Made by a program: the position numbers and the translations under genes. Shown here piece after piece: positions 33,699 to 41,930 of a stretch of 64,000 nt of DNA. Source of the stretch: Streptomyces antioxidans (GTDB lineage: Bacteria > Actinomycetota > Actinomycetes > Streptomycetales > Streptomycetaceae); contig NZ_LAKD02000004.1 in the NCBI RefSeq assembly GCF_000968685.2, positions 237,630 to 301,629 on the forward strand. Reading direction: 5' to 3'. The notes beneath the pieces are model-generated. The model was not told where the DNA came from and did not search any database. It saw nothing but the letters and a program-made list of their open reading frames with translations. The number at the start of each line of letters is the position of its first letter. Position 1 is the stretch's first letter.

Positions 33699-33716
33699 CC
33701 GCGCGGATCCGCGCGG
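33699..33716. terminator. 18-bp palindrome after the SDR operon
   Basis: CCGCGCGGATCCGCGCGG is a perfect palindrome 11 bp downstream of the SDR stop. With no loop it would form a cruciform rather than a good hairpin, so a terminator role is only possible. The remaining gap to 33805 holds nothing else that I recognise. Confidence 0.3.
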
Positions 33717-33805
33717 CGGTGGCGAGCCACGGCGACGGCCCCGGTGTGGTACGGGGGGCGGAAACACACTTCTTGCCCCGGGGACACTGCGGCTACGATC
33801 CGCGG

Positions 33806-34195
33806 ATGACTCGCAACGGCACAAAGGCCCGGCGGCTGGTCGTCGGCGGGGACACCTTTCTGTGGTCCCTGCGCCACACCCACCGCACACTGGACGACGG
33901 ACGGCACACTGAGTGCTGCGAAACCCTCGTCCTCCGGCTGTTCCGGGCGAGAGGTGAACTGCGCATCGCGTTCCGCGGCGGCCCCGGCAGGACGGTGCCG
34001 GGCGGATTCCCGACGGCCTCCGGAATGGTCGGCACCGCGGAGGGCGGCTGGCTGAATCTGCACGAGCCCGGAACCGCCAGGGCCCTGCTCGACGAGGCAC
34101 GGGCCCGCGGATGGCGCCCCGACGATCCCACGAGGCGGGAGCTGGACGGCTGGGCCCTGTTCGCAGGCGTGGAAGACCGTAGGGGGACGCGTTGA
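33806..34195 (+). CDS. Hypothetical protein, about 129 residues
   Basis: Unrecognised. The product starts MTRNGTKARRLVVGGDTFLW and is rich in Arg and Gly, with a probable beta-rich core (LVLRLFRARGELRIAFRGGP) and a C-terminal amphipathic helix around ALLDEARARGWRP. There is no signal peptide or membrane helix. The stop codon overlaps the TTG start of the next gene, so the two are translationally coupled and probably act together. Confidence 0.6.
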   Translation: MTRNGTKARRLVVGGDTFLWSLRHTHRTLDDGRHTECCETLVLRLFRARGELRIAFRGGPGRTVPGGFPTASGMVGTAEGGWLNLHEPGTARALLDEARARGWRPDDPTRRELDGWALFAGVEDRRGTR

Positions 34196-34548
34196 GGACG
34201 CGCACCCTGAGGTTCGGTGTGTACGCGGACGAGCAGGGGCTGGCGTGGGTCAGGGGACTCGTCGAGGCGGCGGTGGGTTCGCGGAGCGCCCGGATCGCCG
34301 GTACGTCCGTCGTGCGCGCCTTTCCCGGGAGCGAGCTGACGACCGCCGATGTGTATGACCTGCTGGCTGAGCAGTGGGCGGTGGAACATCCGGGTCAGAG
34401 CGGCGGCGCGCGGGAACCGGTCGAGTTGCGCGTCCATGTGGTGTGTTCCCTGCGGACGTGGCGGGCGGTCCGCAAGGCGGTGATCAAGGCGCTGTGCCCG
34501 GAGGGCAGTGCGCCCCACGTCTGCCGTGTTCCGTGGATGGCCGCCTGA
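34192..34548 (+). CDS. Hypothetical protein, about 118 residues
   Basis: Unrecognised. It starts at a TTG overlapping the upstream stop (TTGA), with AGGGGGA 7 bp before. The sequence begins MRTRTLRFGVYADEQGLAWV and has a basic helix LRTWRAVRKAVIKALCPEG near the end, which could bind nucleic acid, but no known domain is visible. It forms a two-gene unit with the protein at 33806. Confidence 0.55.
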   Translation: MRTRTLRFGVYADEQGLAWVRGLVEAAVGSRSARIAGTSVVRAFPGSELTTADVYDLLAEQWAVEHPGQSGGAREPVELRVHVVCSLRTWRAVRKAVIKALCPEGSAPHVCRVPWMAA

Positions 34549-34568
34549 GCCGCCCCACGGTCCCCCCT

Positions 34569-34617
34569 TTGACAAAACGGAACGTCGCTCCGTACATTAA
34601 TCGGAACGACGATCCGT
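34569..34617 (+). promoter_or_regulatory. Promoter overlapped by two 17-bp operators
   Basis: TTGACA (34569-34574), an 18-bp spacer and TACATT (34593-34598) form a good promoter. Two copies of an inverted repeat cover it: ACGGAACGTCGCTCCGT at 34577-34593 and TCGGAACGACGATCCGT at 34601-34617, centred 24 bp apart. The two copies also mirror each other, so the whole block is quasi-palindromic with AAAACGGA/TCCGTTTT ends. This is the layout of a repressible promoter of the TetR kind. No regulator gene lies directly beside it. Confidence 0.7.
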
Positions 34618-34713
34618 TTTCGGCGCTGCCCGGAAGCGGACCTTCCTCACCGCCTCCCCTCCCCAGCCGAACAAGGCTGGCGGCAGAGGCCATCGAAGAG
34701 ACATGCGCAAGCC

Positions 34714-35673
34714 ATGAATGAATCGACATACACAGCCGACGCCTTCGGCTCACCCGCTCCCGTCCTCTCGGTCAGCCCGGTGGCGCTGCCGGCCCCGGGC
34801 CGCGCCGTGGACCTGGAAGTGCGCGTCTCCGCGCCCGTGACCGGGAGCGACCTGCCGGTCATCCTCCTCTCCCACGGCCACGGCCACTCGAACCACCTCT
34901 CCTCCCTCAACGGCTACGCCCCTCTCGTCAACTTCTGGGCCGCGCACGGCTTCGCCGTGATCCAGCCCACCCATCTGAGCTCGCGGACGCTGAGCCTGGA
35001 CCCCAGCACCCCCGGCGCGCCGCTGTTCTGGCGATCGCGGGCCGAGGACATGACGCACGTCCTCGACCGACTCGACGCGATCGAGGCCGCCGTTCCACAG
35101 CTCGCCGGGCGCCTCGACCGGAGCAAGGTGGCCGTGGCCGGGCACTCGATGGGCGCACACACCGCGAGCCTGCTGCTGGGTGCGCGGCTCACCGATCCGG
35201 ACGACGGAACGGAGGTGGACCTGACCGAGCCCCGGATCACGGCGGGTGTGCTGCTCGCCGCGCCCGGCCGGGGCGGCGACGCCCTCACCGAGTCCACGGC
35301 CGAGAACTATCCCTTCTTCCTGACCACGGACTTCTCCAAGATGGCCACGCCCGCGCTCGTGGTCGCCGGCGACAAGGACGCTTCCGCCCATCTGACGGTC
35401 CGGGGCCCGGAGTGGCACACCGATCCGTACGTCCTCTCTCCCGGCCCCAAGTCCCTGCTCACGCTGTTCGGCGCGGAGCACGGGCTCGGCGGGGTCTCCG
35501 GCTATGACGTCGCCGAGACCACCGACGAAAGCCCCGAGCGGGTGGCCGCGGTCCAGCGGCTCACCTCGGCCTATCTGCGCACACAGCTCAGCCCCGGCGA
35601 TTCCGCGTGGCAGACGGCGTACGACGCGCTGGCCTCCGCGTCCAGCCCGCTCGGACGGGTCGAATCGAGGTAG
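34714..35673 (+). CDS. Alpha/beta hydrolase (chlorophyllase/lipase-like)
   Basis: A 319-residue cytoplasmic alpha/beta-hydrolase. The oxyanion region is VILLSHGHGHSNHLSSL, the nucleophile elbow AVAGHSMGAHTASL, the acid probably in VVAGDKDAS, and the His in LFGAEHGLGGVSGYD. It stands alone behind a strongly regulated promoter. Relatives in actinomycetes are poorly characterised esterases often controlled by TetR repressors; a detoxifying role is a guess. Confidence 0.85.
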   Translation: MNESTYTADAFGSPAPVLSVSPVALPAPGRAVDLEVRVSAPVTGSDLPVILLSHGHGHSNHLSSLNGYAPLVNFWAAHGFAVIQPTHLSSRTLSLDPSTPGAPLFWRSRAEDMTHVLDRLDAIEAAVPQLAGRLDRSKVAVAGHSMGAHTASLLLGARLTDPDDGTEVDLTEPRITAGVLLAAPGRGGDALTESTAENYPFFLTTDFSKMATPALVVAGDKDASAHLTVRGPEWHTDPYVLSPGPKSLLTLFGAEHGLGGVSGYDVAETTDESPERVAAVQRLTSAYLRTQLSPGDSAWQTAYDALASASSPLGRVESR

Positions 35674-35705
35674 GCCGGGTCAGCCCCCGGCCCCACCACG
35701 GGAGT

Positions 35706-35996
35706 TCAGCGGAACCAGACCAGTACGGGGACGCGGATCTCACGGAGTTCGGGGAGCACGAGGTATTCGAAGACGACCGGCTCGCCACCGATCTGCAGGC
35801 TGTACCGGGAGCCCAGGTCGTCCATGGGGTCGCCGGGGGGCTGCCGGCCGCGGTCGATCGCGCCGCCGACCTCGAGAGCGAGCGCGCTCAGGAAGTTCAC
35901 CACCTTCTTGGAGAGGTCAGGTGGCATCTCGAGCAGCGTCCGGGCGGGGATCTCCTCGGTCCACGCCGTCCAGCCGCCGCGCGGCCGGGGGTTCAT
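35706..35996 (-). CDS. Hypothetical protein, possible toxin-like partner
   Basis: A 96-residue protein of unknown function, overlapping the upstream gene by ATGA. The C-terminal strand-rich segment YSLQIGGEPVVFEYLVLPEL recalls small RelE/ParE-like or cytotoxic-translational-repressor folds, but no catalytic residues are diagnostic. The N-terminal half is helical. Order (small gene first, this gene second) and coupling would fit a toxin-antitoxin or other two-part module. The functional call is weak. Confidence 0.5.
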   Translation of the reverse strand: MNPRPRGGWTAWTEEIPARTLLEMPPDLSKKVVNFLSALALEVGGAIDRGRQPPGDPMDDLGSRYSLQIGGEPVVFEYLVLPELREIRVPVLVWFR

Positions 35997-36277
35997 CGGG
36001 TGATGCCCTCAAGCCGGTCGGCGAGGTCGTCCACGGAGACCAGACGGGTGCCGACGGCGGCGTTGGAGCGGCTTTCCGCGGCGCCGGGGGCGCGGTCGAG
36101 CATGGCCGCCTTCCACCACTTGCGCATGACGCCCGGAACGGTCTCCTCTTCGGCGGCCAGCACCTCGGCGTAGAACTGGGCCCGGCCCGCGCCGGTCAGC
36201 GCGTCGCCGATGCCGTTGATCGTGTTCGGGATCGCCGGGATCCTGCGGTCGGTGGGGTGTTCGGGCTGTGCGCTCAT
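35993..36277 (-). CDS. Hypothetical protein, possible antitoxin-like partner
   Basis: A 94-residue, probably all-helical protein with FYAEVLAAEEETVPGVMRKW, an acidic helix followed by a Trp-rich one. The ATG at 36277 has AAAGGGA about 9 bp upstream. Translationally coupled to the next gene. No DNA-binding motif is obvious. It resembles the small helical proteins that accompany RelE-like genes in Streptomyces, but I cannot name a family. Confidence 0.5.
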   Translation of the reverse strand: MSAQPEHPTDRRIPAIPNTINGIGDALTGAGRAQFYAEVLAAEEETVPGVMRKWWKAAMLDRAPGAAESRSNAAVGTRLVSVDDLADRLEGITR

Positions 36278-36449
36278 CTCCGAGTTCCCTTTCCGCGTCG
36301 CGGCGACGGTGCGGCTCCCGGTCGAGACGCCTTCGCTCAGGTCATTCTCTCGCAGGACGCGTGCCCTTGGGGGCGTAGTGGGAGATCAGGGTAGCCGGTG
36401 GCCCGCCTTCCGGGCGGCCCCGGCCACCGTGCGCCCGCGGGGAGACAGC

Positions 36450-36479
36450 GGCCCCGTATCACCGCGGCGGTACGGGGCC
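36450..36479. terminator. Stem-loop terminator
   Basis: GGCCCCGTA at 36450-36458 pairs perfectly with TACGGGGCC at 36471-36479 around a 12-nt loop. It lies 9 bp beyond the end of the SnoaL-like gene on the minus strand, which it probably terminates. The remaining sequence up to 36278 contains further GC-rich inverted repeats and the promoter region of the small two-gene module. Confidence 0.6.
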
Positions 36480-36487
36480 CCGCGGCG

Positions 36488-36910
36488 TCAGCGAGCGCTG
36501 CCCAGGTCCCGGTCGGCGTCGGCGCCCTCGAGCATGAGGGTGGTCTCCTCGATACGGCGGAACCGCCCGTCAGGGGCGAACTCGGCGAAGAGGTAGACCT
36601 CCGTCCGCACGGTGGAGCCGTCGGTCTTGACGACGTCGACGACATGGCGGTCCGCGTACAGGTCGCCCCGCGCGAGCTCGTCGAGCACCTGGACCGATCC
36701 GTCTGCCACGACCGTGCGCAGGTGGGCGATGTGGGCCAGGAACTCGCCACGGTCGTCCCAGCGGCCATCGGTGCGCTGGCGGTAGTCGGGGGCGAAGTGC
36801 CGGTCGGCGGCCTCGGCCAGTTCGAGACCGGGCGTGAAGAGCAGGTCGGTGAGGGCGGTGGCGATGTCGGTACGGGAGGGGGGCGTGGAGGTGGACGTGG
36901 CAGTGGCCAT
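36488..36910 (-). CDS. SnoaL-like / NTF2-fold protein
   Basis: A 140-residue protein with the cystatin-like cone fold pattern: an N-terminal helix pair, FAPDYRQRTDGRWDDRGEFL, and long strands ending in FAEFAPDGRFRRIEE. The start at 36910 is preferred over the longer frame from 36958 because that would run into the operator palindrome. It is divergent from a MarR regulator with two operator palindromes between. Such proteins are cyclases, dehydratases or ligand binders; the substrate is unknown. Confidence 0.78.
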   Translation of the reverse strand: MATATSTSTPPSRTDIATALTDLLFTPGLELAEAADRHFAPDYRQRTDGRWDDRGEFLAHIAHLRTVVADGSVQVLDELARGDLYADRHVVDVVKTDGSTVRTEVYLFAEFAPDGRFRRIEETTLMLEGADADRDLGSAR

Positions 36911-36942
36911 GACGGTGCCCTTCGGTTTGAGAGGTCGAAGAC

Positions 36943-36999
36943 TGCGTGCGTCGAGCACGCACTTAGACCGTACCGCATACTGCGTGCGCCGCGCACGCT
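36943..36999. promoter_or_regulatory. Two MarR-type operators in divergent promoter
   Basis: TGCGTGC-GTCGA-GCACGCA (36943-36961) is a perfect 7+5+7 palindrome, and TGCGTGC-GCCGC-GCACGCT (36981-36999) repeats it with one mismatch, 38 bp further on. They lie between the SnoaL-like gene and the MarR gene, the second ending 12 bp before the MarR start. Confidence 0.75.
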
Positions 37000-37011
37000 A
37001 CTCTTGGAGCC

Positions 37012-37458
37012 ATGCCGAACGATGTGGGACACGAGATCGCCGACGCGCTGGGAACGCTGCTCAAGCGCAGCACCCGTGAACAGATCTACCGACGCCTGAC
37101 CGAGGGCCTGGGCGAGGCCGTGGACGAGGTGACCTACCCCGTGCTCAGCGGGCTCGCCCGCACCGGGCCGCGCAGCGCCGCCGGCCTCGCCGACGAGATC
37201 GGCCTGGACCGCTCCGGCGTCACCCGCCGCGCGACCCGCCTGGAGGAAGCCGGGCTACTACGCCGCGAGCCCGACCCCGCCGACCGGCGCGCCACGCTGC
37301 TCGCCCTGACCGAGGCCGGGCGGGCGGCGATCCACACCACCCGGCAGCGCCTCGCCGCGCATATCGAGGACTCCCTCGCGTCCTGGCCGCCCGGCGAGGC
37401 GCAGACCTTCGCCCGCCAGCTGCACCGCTTCCTCGACCACGGACCCTTCACCGCATAG
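37012..37458 (+). CDS. MarR-family transcriptional regulator
   Basis: A 148-residue regulator. The winged helix-turn-helix spans about residues 40-105: GLADEIGLDRSGVTRRATRL and then the wing REPDPADRRATLLALTEAG, which has the conserved D-x-R of MarR. ATG 37012 is the only sensible start. It most likely represses itself and the divergent SnoaL-like gene through the palindromes between them. Confidence 0.9.
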   Translation: MPNDVGHEIADALGTLLKRSTREQIYRRLTEGLGEAVDEVTYPVLSGLARTGPRSAAGLADEIGLDRSGVTRRATRLEEAGLLRREPDPADRRATLLALTEAGRAAIHTTRQRLAAHIEDSLASWPPGEAQTFARQLHRFLDHGPFTA

Positions 37459-37525
37459 GTCGGCCGCGAAGGCCGCCCCGGACCGCCTCCGCAGCGACGG
37501 CCGCCGCGGCGGAGGCGGTTGCGGT

Positions 37526-38527
37526 CTATGCGGATTCACGCAGCCGGAGTTCCGCCCTGACCACCAGTTCATCCCCGCTGAGCGGACTGCTCGTGGCCAG
37601 CAGCCGGGCAGTCTGCTCCACGGCGAGCGCGCCGAGCCCCCGGGTGTCCAGAGCGACGGTGGACAGCGGCGGCTCGACGAGCGAGCCGAGCCTGAGGCCG
37701 TCGAAGCCGATCACAGCGAGGTCGCGGGGAACCCGCCGCCCCAGTCGGCGGGCGGCGCGCAGCGCTCCGATGGCGATGATGTCATTGAAGGTGAACACGG
37801 CGGTCGTGGCGGGGTGATCGGTGAGCAGCGCCTTCAGCGCCCTCTCCCCGCCCTCAACGCTCTGGTCCGCCCGGCTGACCGATCCGGCATCCAGTCCGCA
37901 CGCGGACATCGCGCTGACGAACCAGTCGTGGCGGATGCTCGGCTCGGACCGGCCCGCATGATCGAGCATTCCGATGCGCCGGTGGCCCGAGTCGACCAGA
38001 TGCCGGATCGCGGCATGGACGCCTCCCTCACCGTCGATCCGGATCGAACTGAACCGCTCGGTGCGGCGCTCCCGGTCGATGAGCACCACGGGGAGCCCCC
38101 GCATCAGCTTGTCGACCTCGTCCTCCGGCTGCCTCAGGTACCCCACTACGGCGTCCACTTGGGAGGCGATCACCTCGAGCGTGCCCCGCTCCTCCTCGAC
38201 GCGGTCACCGGTGTCGTACACGACGACGTGCCAGCCACGCGCCCGTGCCGCGTCCAGCGCGGCGGCGGCCACCTCGGTGAAGAACGGATTGAGGAGATCG
38301 GGGATCACCAGCCCGACGCTGATCGCGTCCTGCCGGACGAGCCCCCTGGCGAACCGGCTCGGCCGGTATCCGAGCTCGAGCGCGGCATCAAGGACGCGCT
38401 GCTTGGTGGAAACGCCGATCTCGCCCTTGTCATTGAGCGCCCGTGACACGGTTTGCCGGGACACCCCGGCGCTCCGTGCCACATCATCGATCGTCACTCG
38501 GCGAGAGCCGGTTTCCGACGACGCCAT
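37526..38527 (-). CDS. LacI-family transcriptional regulator
   Basis: A 333-residue repressor. The N-terminal helix-turn-helix (VTIDDVARSAGVSRQTVSRA) and hinge precede a periplasmic-binding-protein-like sugar domain with DLLNPFFTEV and VFTFNDIIAIGALRA. ATG 38527 lies 5 bp after GGAGGT. It is divergent from a sugar-ABC/GH38/GH2 operon, and a LacI-type palindrome lies between, so it should be that operon's sugar-responsive repressor. Confidence 0.93.
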   Translation of the reverse strand: MASSETGSRRVTIDDVARSAGVSRQTVSRALNDKGEIGVSTKQRVLDAALELGYRPSRFARGLVRQDAISVGLVIPDLLNPFFTEVAAAALDAARARGWHVVVYDTGDRVEEERGTLEVIASQVDAVVGYLRQPEDEVDKLMRGLPVVLIDRERRTERFSSIRIDGEGGVHAAIRHLVDSGHRRIGMLDHAGRSEPSIRHDWFVSAMSACGLDAGSVSRADQSVEGGERALKALLTDHPATTAVFTFNDIIAIGALRAARRLGRRVPRDLAVIGFDGLRLGSLVEPPLSTVALDTRGLGALAVEQTARLLATSSPLSGDELVVRAELRLRESA

Positions 38528-38660
38528 CACTTACCTCCGCGTAGTGGTCGACGCGGCCGCGTCGCGGGCGCACCGAGTATGCCCGGGGCCGAAGACGCGG
38601 TGCGACCTTCTTGACACTCGGCCGCGCCGAAGCGCACACTCCCAATCACTTCACAGCACC

Positions 38661-38697
38661 GTGAACGCTCCCGTGAGCGCTCACGTTACCGCTCACA
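38661..38697. promoter_or_regulatory. LacI-type operator cluster
   Basis: CGTGAGCGCTCACG at 38672-38685 is a perfect 14-bp palindrome with the central CG typical of LacI/GalR operators. A related GTGAACGCTC (38661) and ACCGCTCACAG (from 38689) flank it. A possible promoter (TTGACA at 38611, CACACT 18 bp on) lies upstream. The site is about 105 bp before the sugar-binding protein gene and well placed to control both divergent units. Confidence 0.75.
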
Positions 38698-38789
38698 GTC
38701 CCATGTTCCAACCAGTTGGCATCCGCCCGAGGTGTCAGCACCGGCCCCCGCCTAGCACCCGCAGCTAGTCGTTCTCTGGAACGGAAAAT

Positions 38790-40121
38790 ATGAGCACCAC
38801 AGTCACGCGCACCCGCCTCGCGGCCGCCGCCGCCCTCAGTCTCGCGCTACTCGCCGGGTGTTCGTCATCCGCCGACTCCGATCCGGCATCCGCAGGCTCC
38901 TGTACGCCCGCGAAGGGGAAGGTGACCCTCCAGTACTGGAACACCGTTCCGGGGATGGACAAGGTCGTCGCCCTGTGGAACAAGAACAACCCGGACATCC
39001 GGGTCCAGATGAAGAACATCTCCAACGACCAGTACGGCACCCTGGGCAACGCCCTCAAGGCGGGGAAGGCTCCGGACCTGGCACAGGTCGGCTACGACCA
39101 ACTCCCCAGCCTGCGTACGCAGAACGCCTTCGTGGACGCCTCCGCCTGCTCGGCCGCCACCGCGGCCAAGTCGCGGTTCGTTCCGTGGACCTGGTCGCAG
39201 ACCAGCTTCGACGGCACCGGCGTGTTCGCCTTCCCGCAGGACACCGGCCCGATGGCGCTCTACATACGGAGCGACATCTTCAAGAAGTACGGCCTCCCGA
39301 TCCCCAAGACCTGGGACGAGTACGCGGCAGCCGCGAAGAAGCTGCACAAGGCGAACCCGGACGTCAGCATGACGTTCTTCGATCCGAACAACGCCGAATG
39401 GTTCAACGGCCTCCTCTGGCAGAACAGCGCCGAGATGTACAGCTACTCCGGCGACAAGTGGCACGTCACCGTCGAGTCGGACCGGAGCAAGCAGGTCGCG
39501 GAGTACTGGCAGAAGCTGATCTCCGACAAGCTCGTGCGCACCGATCTGGCCCACGGATCGACCCAGATGTACGCCGCGTACCAGAAGAACCAGGTCGCCA
39601 GCTATGTCGGCGCCTCCTGGGGCTACAGCATGTTCCGCGACAACCTGCCCCAACAGGCCGGCAAATGGTCGATCGTCCCCATGCCGACGTGGGGCGCGAA
39701 CGGCGCGTCCGGTGACTGGGGCGGATCGACGGTGGCCTTCATGAAGGGCAGCCGCCACCTGTATGAGTCGGTCAAGTTCAACACCTGGCTCAACACCGAC
39801 CCGAAGGCCCTCGCACTGGAGAACAAGCTGGGCGGCCTCTATCCGGCGGCCAACGCCGGGCTGCGGCTTCCCGCGCTGTCACAGGGCGTCGCCTACTACA
39901 ACAACGAGAAGATCTTCGACGTCTTCGCTAGCTCGTCCAAGAAGATCAACACCAAGTTCGCCTGGGGTCCCACACAGAAGACCGTGAACCTGGCCCTACA
40001 GGACGCGATGGCCAAGGCCGCGGCCGGGGACGGCTCGCTCACCGACGCCCTCTCCACCGCCCAGGCGGCAGCGCTCAAGTCGATGAAGGACCAGGCGATC
40101 CCGGCCACGGCGGGCAAGTGA
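38790..40121 (+). CDS. Sugar ABC transporter solute-binding lipoprotein, family 1
   Basis: A 443-residue lipoprotein. The signal peptide ends in the lipobox LLAGC (residues 20-24). The mature region begins GKVTLQYWNTVPGMDKVVAL, as in carbohydrate-uptake-1 binding proteins, and contains an FPQDTGPMALYIRSDIFKKY segment typical of the family. It is the first gene of the LacI-linked operon, followed 7 bp later by a permease. Together with the glycosidases it suggests import of a mannose- or galactose-containing oligosaccharide. Confidence 0.93.
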   Translation: MSTTVTRTRLAAAAALSLALLAGCSSSADSDPASAGSCTPAKGKVTLQYWNTVPGMDKVVALWNKNNPDIRVQMKNISNDQYGTLGNALKAGKAPDLAQVGYDQLPSLRTQNAFVDASACSAATAAKSRFVPWTWSQTSFDGTGVFAFPQDTGPMALYIRSDIFKKYGLPIPKTWDEYAAAAKKLHKANPDVSMTFFDPNNAEWFNGLLWQNSAEMYSYSGDKWHVTVESDRSKQVAEYWQKLISDKLVRTDLAHGSTQMYAAYQKNQVASYVGASWGYSMFRDNLPQQAGKWSIVPMPTWGANGASGDWGGSTVAFMKGSRHLYESVKFNTWLNTDPKALALENKLGGLYPAANAGLRLPALSQGVAYYNNEKIFDVFASSSKKINTKFAWGPTQKTVNLALQDAMAKAAAGDGSLTDALSTAQAAALKSMKDQAIPATAGK

Positions 40122-40128
40122 CTGCCAC

Positions 40129-41076
40129 ATGACCGACATCTCAACCCGTGTGCCCCGCGCGGTGTCGTCGCCCCCGGGCCGCCGCCGGCGCAACGGCGGC
40201 CGCCCCCGAGCGGGCACCATCGCCGCCTTCCTGACCCCCTTCTTCCTCCCCTTCCTGCTGTTCTACGTGGCACCCGTCGGCTACGCGCTCTGGCAGAGCT
40301 TGCGCGTGGTGCGCCGCACCGGCGGCCAGTGGGGGACCTCGTACACGACCTTCGGCGGATTCGAGCAGTATGCGCAGGTGTTCCAGAACGCCGAGTTCTG
40401 GGCCAGCATCGGCCGCATCGGGCTGTTCGGCATGGTTCAGGTGCCCGTGATGCTGTTCATCGCGCTGATCATGGCCTTGCTGCTCGACACCCCCCTGCTG
40501 CGGCTCAAGGCGTTCTTCCGGATCACCGCGTTCATGCCGTACGCCGTGCCCGGTGTCATCGCCGCCATCATGTGGTCATACCTGTACTCCCCACAGCTCA
40601 GCCCGGTCATCGACCTGTTCGAGAGCTTCGGCTGGCAGCCCGACTTCCTCGGCCCGGGGGCCGTGCTGTGGTCAGCGGCGAACGTCTCCACCTGGCTGTG
40701 GACCGGCTACAACATGCTGATCATGTACGCGGCGCTGCAGGCCATCCCGCAGGAGCTCTACGAGGCCGCGAAGCTGGACGGTGCGGGCCAGTGGACGATC
40801 GCCTGGCGCGTCAAGGTCCCCATCATCGCCCCGGCGATCGTCCTGACCACGGTGTTCTCGATCATCGGCACCCTTCAGCTCTACGCGGAACCGGCCGTGC
40901 TCCGGCAGATCTCCTCGAACATCTCGAGCACGTTCACCCCGAACATGCTCGCCTACGCGGTGGCCTCCGGGAACAACTACCAGCAGGCCGCGGCGATCTC
41001 CGTGGTCATCGCCGTCATCACTTTCGTCTTGAGCTTCGGGTTCATGCGACTGACCTCGAAGAAGGCCGGGCTGTGA
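40129..41076 (+). CDS. Sugar ABC transporter permease, MalF type
   Basis: A 315-residue permease. A basic, Arg-rich 25-residue leader precedes the first helix, and the coupling loop QELYEAAKLDGAGQWTIAWR is typical of MalF-like permeases. It overlaps the MalG partner by GTGA. No ATPase gene is present in the operon; in Streptomyces such importers usually share the MsiK ATPase. Confidence 0.93.
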   Translation: MTDISTRVPRAVSSPPGRRRRNGGRPRAGTIAAFLTPFFLPFLLFYVAPVGYALWQSLRVVRRTGGQWGTSYTTFGGFEQYAQVFQNAEFWASIGRIGLFGMVQVPVMLFIALIMALLLDTPLLRLKAFFRITAFMPYAVPGVIAAIMWSYLYSPQLSPVIDLFESFGWQPDFLGPGAVLWSAANVSTWLWTGYNMLIMYAALQAIPQELYEAAKLDGAGQWTIAWRVKVPIIAPAIVLTTVFSIIGTLQLYAEPAVLRQISSNISSTFTPNMLAYAVASGNNYQQAAAISVVIAVITFVLSFGFMRLTSKKAGL

Positions 41077-41930
41077 GCAACCCATCCATCTCCCGCGAAA
41101 GCCGCGTCAGCCGGACGGCCGTGACGGCCCTGATGTGCCTGCTGGCCGTCTACTTCATGCTGCCGGTCTACTTCCTCATCGTCGCGGCGACGAAGCCGCA
41201 GGGCGACCTCGCCTCCACCAACGGGCTGGTCTTCTCCCACTTCAACCTGATCGACAACGTCCGCGTCCTGTTCACCCGGAGCGACGGCATCTTCGGCCGC
41301 TGGGCCGTCAACACCGTGATCTACGCGGTGCTGGGTGCGGCCGTGGGAACGCTGATCTCGGCGCTGTGCGGCTACGCACTGGCCAAGTTCCCCTTCCGCG
41401 GCCGGGAGGTGCTGTTCTCCGTCGTCCTCGGCGGCGTCCTCGTGCCCACCACCGCACTCGCCCTGCCGCTGTTCCTGCTGTTCTCGGCGACCGGCATCGT
41501 CAACACCTACCTCGCGGTGTTCCTGCCGAGCATCGTCAGCCCGTTCGGTGTCTACCTCGCGCGCATCTTCGCGAACGCCGCCGTCCCGCAGGAGCTGATC
41601 GAATCGGCACGCCTGGACGGTGCGAGCGAGTTCCGGACGTTCTTCTCGGTCGCGTTCAGACTGATGACACCGGCCTTGGTCACCATCTTCCTGTTCCAGT
41701 TCGTGGCCATCTGGAACAACTTCTTCCTGCCGATGGTGATGCTGCAGAAGGAGTCGCTGTTCCCGATCACGCTCGGCCTGTACCAGTGGAACGGCCAGAC
41801 CGCCCGGGCCCCGCTGCTCCAGGAGTCGGTGATCACTGGATCGCTGGTGTCGATCGTGCCCGTGATCATCGTGTTCATCCTCCTCCAGCGGTTCTGGCGC
41901 ACCGGGCTCACCGCCGGCTCGCTCAAATGA
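41073..41930 (+). CDS. Sugar ABC transporter permease, MalG type
   Basis: A 285-residue permease from a GTG overlapping the MalF stop. The first helix follows SRTAVTALMCLLAVYFML, the coupling loop is QELIESARLDGASEFRTFFS, and the protein ends in the usual short GLTAGSLK. That ending contrasts with the frameshifted tail of the MalG protein at 9003. It overlaps the GH38 start (ATGA). Confidence 0.93.
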   Translation: MSNPSISRESRVSRTAVTALMCLLAVYFMLPVYFLIVAATKPQGDLASTNGLVFSHFNLIDNVRVLFTRSDGIFGRWAVNTVIYAVLGAAVGTLISALCGYALAKFPFRGREVLFSVVLGGVLVPTTALALPLFLLFSATGIVNTYLAVFLPSIVSPFGVYLARIFANAAVPQELIESARLDGASEFRTFFSVAFRLMTPALVTIFLFQFVAIWNNFFLPMVMLQKESLFPITLGLYQWNGQTARAPLLQESVITGSLVSIVPVIIVFILLQRFWRTGLTAGSLK

